Assembly (NCBI RefSeq): GCF_018455725.1
Contig: NZ_JAHCLR010000027.1
Coordinates: 1 to 64,000 of the forward strand
Reading direction: 5' to 3'
Source of the DNA: Mycolicibacter acidiphilus
GTDB taxonomy: Bacteria; Actinomycetota; Actinomycetes; Mycobacteriales; Mycobacteriaceae
DNA: 64,000 nucleotides
In this document: positions 61,978 through 64,000 of the stretch, one piece after another
Layout of the letters: the number at the start of each line of letters is the position of its first letter
Position numbering within the stretch: the stretch's first letter is position 1
Translations under genes and position numbers: made by a program
The notes under the pieces: model-generated
The model's database searches: none
What the model saw: only the letters and a program-made list of their open reading frames with translations
Told to the model about the DNA's origin: nothing

Positions 61978-63122
61978 GCCTGATACCCCAGCACCTTGGC
62001 GGCCAGCGACGTGAGGATCTCGGTGGTGCCGCCGCCGATGCCGATGATCCGCATGTCACGGTACTGCCGCTCCACCTCGGACTCGGTCATGTAGCCCATC
62101 CCGCCGAACAGCTGCACCGCCTGATTGGCCACCCACTCACCGGCTTCCACCGCAGTGTTCTTGGCGAAGCACACCTCGGCGATCAGGTTCTGCTCGCCGG
62201 TCTGCTGCCGCTCGACGACGTGACGGGTGTACACCCGGGCCACGTCGATCCGGCGGGCCATCTCGGCGAGGGTGTTCTGCACGGCCTGCCGGGAGATCAG
62301 TGGCCGGCCGAACGTCTCCCGGTCCCGGCACCATGCCAGCGTCAGGTCCAGGCAGCGCTGGGCGCTGGCGTAGGCCTGGGCGGCCAGCCCGACCCGCTCG
62401 GAGACGAACGCCGCGGCGATCTGCGCGAAGCCGGTGTTCTCGACGCCGACCAGGTTCGCCACCGGCACCCTTGCGTCGACGTAGGACAGCTCCGCGGTGT
62501 CCGAGGACCGCCAGCCCATCTTGTCCAGTTTGCGGCTGACCGTGAACCCCGGCGTGCCGCTCTCCACGACCAGCAGCGACACCCCCGCCGCGCCCGGTCC
62601 GCCGGTGCGCACCGCGGTGACCACGTAGTCGGCGCGCACCGCGGAGGTGATGAAGGTCTTGGCGCCGTTGACCACGTAATGGTCGCCGTCCCGCACCGCG
62701 GTGGTGCGCAGGTGCCCGACGTCGGAGCCGCCGCCGGGCTCGGTGATCGCCAGCGAACCGATCTTCTCGCCGGCCAGCGTCGGGCGCACGAACTCCTCGA
62801 TCAGCCGCCGGTCGCCGGAGGCGATCATGTGCGGCACCGAGATGCCGCAGGTGAACAGCGACGCGAAGACCCCGCCGGGCGCACCGGACTGATGCATCTC
62901 CTCGCAGATCACCACCGCGTCGGCGGGGTCGCCGCCGCCACCGCCGACCGCCTCGGGGAAGCCCGCACCGAGCAGGCCCGCGTCGGCGGCCTTGCGGTGC
63001 AGTTCGCGGGGGAGATCTCCGGTGCGCTCCCACTCGTCGATGTTCGGGGCGATCTCCCGCTCGACGAAGGCCCGCACGGTCTTGCGCAGATCCTCGCGTT
63101 CGGGGGTGGTCCAGATGCTCAC
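61974..63122 (-). CDS. fadE13: Acyl-CoA dehydrogenase (FadE13)
   Basis: 382 aa from GTG 63122, which overlaps the upstream stop (GTGA); no closer in-frame start fits as well. ACAD features: FPEAVGGGGGDPADAVVICE, AITEPGGGSDVGHLRTTA, the YVVNGAKTFITSAVRADYV flavin region, and QLFGGMGYMTESEVERQYRD. It resembles citronellyl-CoA/isovaleryl-type dehydrogenases. A second dehydrogenase in the same operon as FadE12 implies two oxidation steps or two chain lengths. Confidence 0.9.
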   Translation of the reverse strand: MSIWTTPEREDLRKTVRAFVEREIAPNIDEWERTGDLPRELHRKAADAGLLGAGFPEAVGGGGGDPADAVVICEEMHQSGAPGGVFASLFTCGISVPHMIASGDRRLIEEFVRPTLAGEKIGSLAITEPGGGSDVGHLRTTAVRDGDHYVVNGAKTFITSAVRADYVVTAVRTGGPGAAGVSLLVVESGTPGFTVSRKLDKMGWRSSDTAELSYVDARVPVANLVGVENTGFAQIAAAFVSERVGLAAQAYASAQRCLDLTLAWCRDRETFGRPLISRQAVQNTLAEMARRIDVARVYTRHVVERQQTGEQNLIAEVCFAKNTAVEAGEWVANQAVQLFGGMGYMTESEVERQYRDMRIIGIGGGTTEILTSLAAKVLGYQA

Positions 63123-64000
63123 AGCAGTACCTCCGGGATCTCCATGTGACGGCTGCGCAACCATTCGCCCAGCCCCTTGGCTTGTGGATCGAACCGGGCC
63201 TGGGACGCCACGCCCTGGCCGAGAATGCCTTCGACGACGAAGTTCACCGCGCGCAGGTTGGGCAGCAGATGCCGGGTGACCGGCAGGTCGGCGGTCTCGG
63301 GAAGAAGCGCCCGCAGCGTCTCGACGGTCAGAGTGTGGGCCAGCCATCGCCACTGGTCGTCGGTGCGCACCCAGACCCCGATGTTGGCCGAGCCGCCCTT
63401 GTCGCCGCTGCGGGCGCCGGCGATCAGCCCCAGCGGGACCCGCCGGGTCGGGCCGGCCGGCAGGCGGTCCGGGAGCTCCGGCGAGGCGGCCGGTGCCAGC
63501 GCCAGGGTGTCGGCGGCCGGCGCGATATCGGTGCGAGTGCCGTCGGCGTGCACCGCGACGTGCGGCACCTGCGCGGCGTCGACGTAGCCCGGGGTGAACA
63601 CCCCGTAGACCTGGCCCGCGGCCGGCGGGGCGGTGACGCAGAAACCGGGGTAGCTGGCCAGCGCCAGCTCGATCGCCGGTGCGGTGAACGGCCGCCCGAC
63701 CTTGGCCGGGTCCGGATCGCGGACGGCGCAGTGCAGCAGGGCGCTGGCCGTCTCCTCGGTGTCGGCGTCCGGGCGGTCGGTGCGGGCCAGCGTCCACACC
63801 AGCTCGGCGGGCCGGACGGTCAGGGCCGCTTCCAGTTGCGCCTGGATCAGTGCGGCCTTGGCCTCGATGTCCAGCCCGGTCAGCACGAACGTGAACGCGT
63901 TGCGGAAGCCGCCGATCGAGTTCAGCGAGACCTTGTAGGTCGGCGGTGGCGCCTCCCCGGTCACCCCGGTGATCCGCACCCGGTCGGGCCCGTCGGCGGT
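63119..64000 (-). CDS. AtuA-family (DUF1446) protein, partial at the window edge (Rv0976c-like)
   Basis: The gene enters from the right edge; 293 codons are visible, to the stop. The visible part matches AtuA/DUF1446: TYKVSLNSIGGFRNAFTFVL, AKAALIQAQLEAAL, PLGLIAGARSGDKGGSANIG and a C-terminal LRAVNFVVEGILGQGVASQ. AtuA is required for acyclic terpene (citronellol/geraniol) use in Pseudomonas; its reaction is unknown. Overlap with fadE13 (GTGA) makes it part of this operon. Confidence 0.85.
   Translation of the reverse strand, partial: TADGPDRVRITGVTGEAPPPTYKVSLNSIGGFRNAFTFVLTGLDIEAKAALIQAQLEAALTVRPAELVWTLARTDRPDADTEETASALLHCAVRDPDPAKVGRPFTAPAIELALASYPGFCVTAPPAAGQVYGVFTPGYVDAAQVPHVAVHADGTRTDIAPAADTLALAPAASPELPDRLPAGPTRRVPLGLIAGARSGDKGGSANIGVWVRTDDQWRWLAHTLTVETLRALLPETADLPVTRHLLPNLRAVNFVVEGILGQGVASQARFDPQAKGLGEWLRSRHMEIPEVLL

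Overview
GC-rich actinobacterial chromosome, almost certainly a Mycobacterium/Mycolicibacterium. The evidence is gene content and gene order. About 40 kb (16.3-64 kb) follows what I recall of the M. tuberculosis order Rv0924c-Rv0976c: mntH, Rv0926c/Rv0927c, ku/ligD, Rv0939, Rv0940c, fpg, pgi, chorismate mutase, uvrD1, sucCD, Rv0953c-Rv0955, purN/purH, the Rv0958/Rv0959 ATPase-VWA pair, and the echA7-fadE12-accA2-accD2-fadE13 operon. A block at 9.4-12.5 kb matches Rv3057c-Rv3058c-cyp136. Rv numbers are from memory, not from a search. I see no rRNA, tRNA, CRISPR, prophage or complete IS element, and no gene-free stretch longer than 300 bases.

Layout. 0-3 kb: end of an FAD oxidase, then a molybdopterin oxidoreductase with a small Cys/His-containing partner. 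3.0-3.7 kb: a toxin-antitoxin pair arranged head to head. 3.7-8.5 kb: a large CtpI-like P-type ATPase with a divergent ArsR metal sensor. 8.5-12.6 kb: alpha/beta hydrolase, TetR, SDR and CYP136. 12.8-16.3 kb: AraC regulator, LIP-family lipase and a DesA1-like desaturase. 16.3-20.5 kb: mntH, two oxidoreductases, a HabA-like membrane protein and an Mtb12-like secreted protein. 20.5-21.7 kb: a vapBC module lying between the two ends of a broken gene that looks like a DUF222/HNH (13E12-type) element. 21.7-25.8 kb: the NHEJ locus (Ku, LigD), where LigD lacks its central phosphoesterase domain, then an FAA-hydrolase. 25.8-32 kb: an accessory stretch with a secreted GH5 enzyme carrying a PGRS-like glycine-rich region, a 48-aa protein, an F420-type oxidoreductase, an AurF-like oxygenase and a DUF4873 protein. 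32-52.8 kb: core metabolism and repair (pgi, uvrD1, sucCD, purN/purH) with accessory membrane genes. 52.8-56.4 kb: VWA protein, tandem 87-aa paralogues and a DUF1707 protein. 56.4-64 kb: a tightly overlapping minus-strand operon for carboxylation and beta-oxidation of a branched or terpenoid acyl-CoA, running off the right edge.

How the genes work together. Ku and LigD form the two-component end-joining system. The ArsR sensor probably controls the divergent ATPase. TetR probably controls the SDR and the divergent hydrolase. SucC and SucD form succinyl-CoA synthetase. PurN and PurH carry out purine transformylation steps. The MoxR-like ATPase and VWA protein overlap and probably act as a pair. 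The terminal operon overlaps at every junction by 1-4 bases or sits next to a coupled start, and its AtuA-like member suggests a terpenoid or methyl-branched substrate.

The observations I rate highest are the phosphoesterase-less LigD, the divergent RelBE-like pair with mirrored promoters, vapBC inside a broken HNH-type gene, a palindromic element present twice between convergent genes, the tandem 87-aa unknowns, and the GH5-PGRS fusion whose 3' end overlaps the FAA-hydrolase gene.
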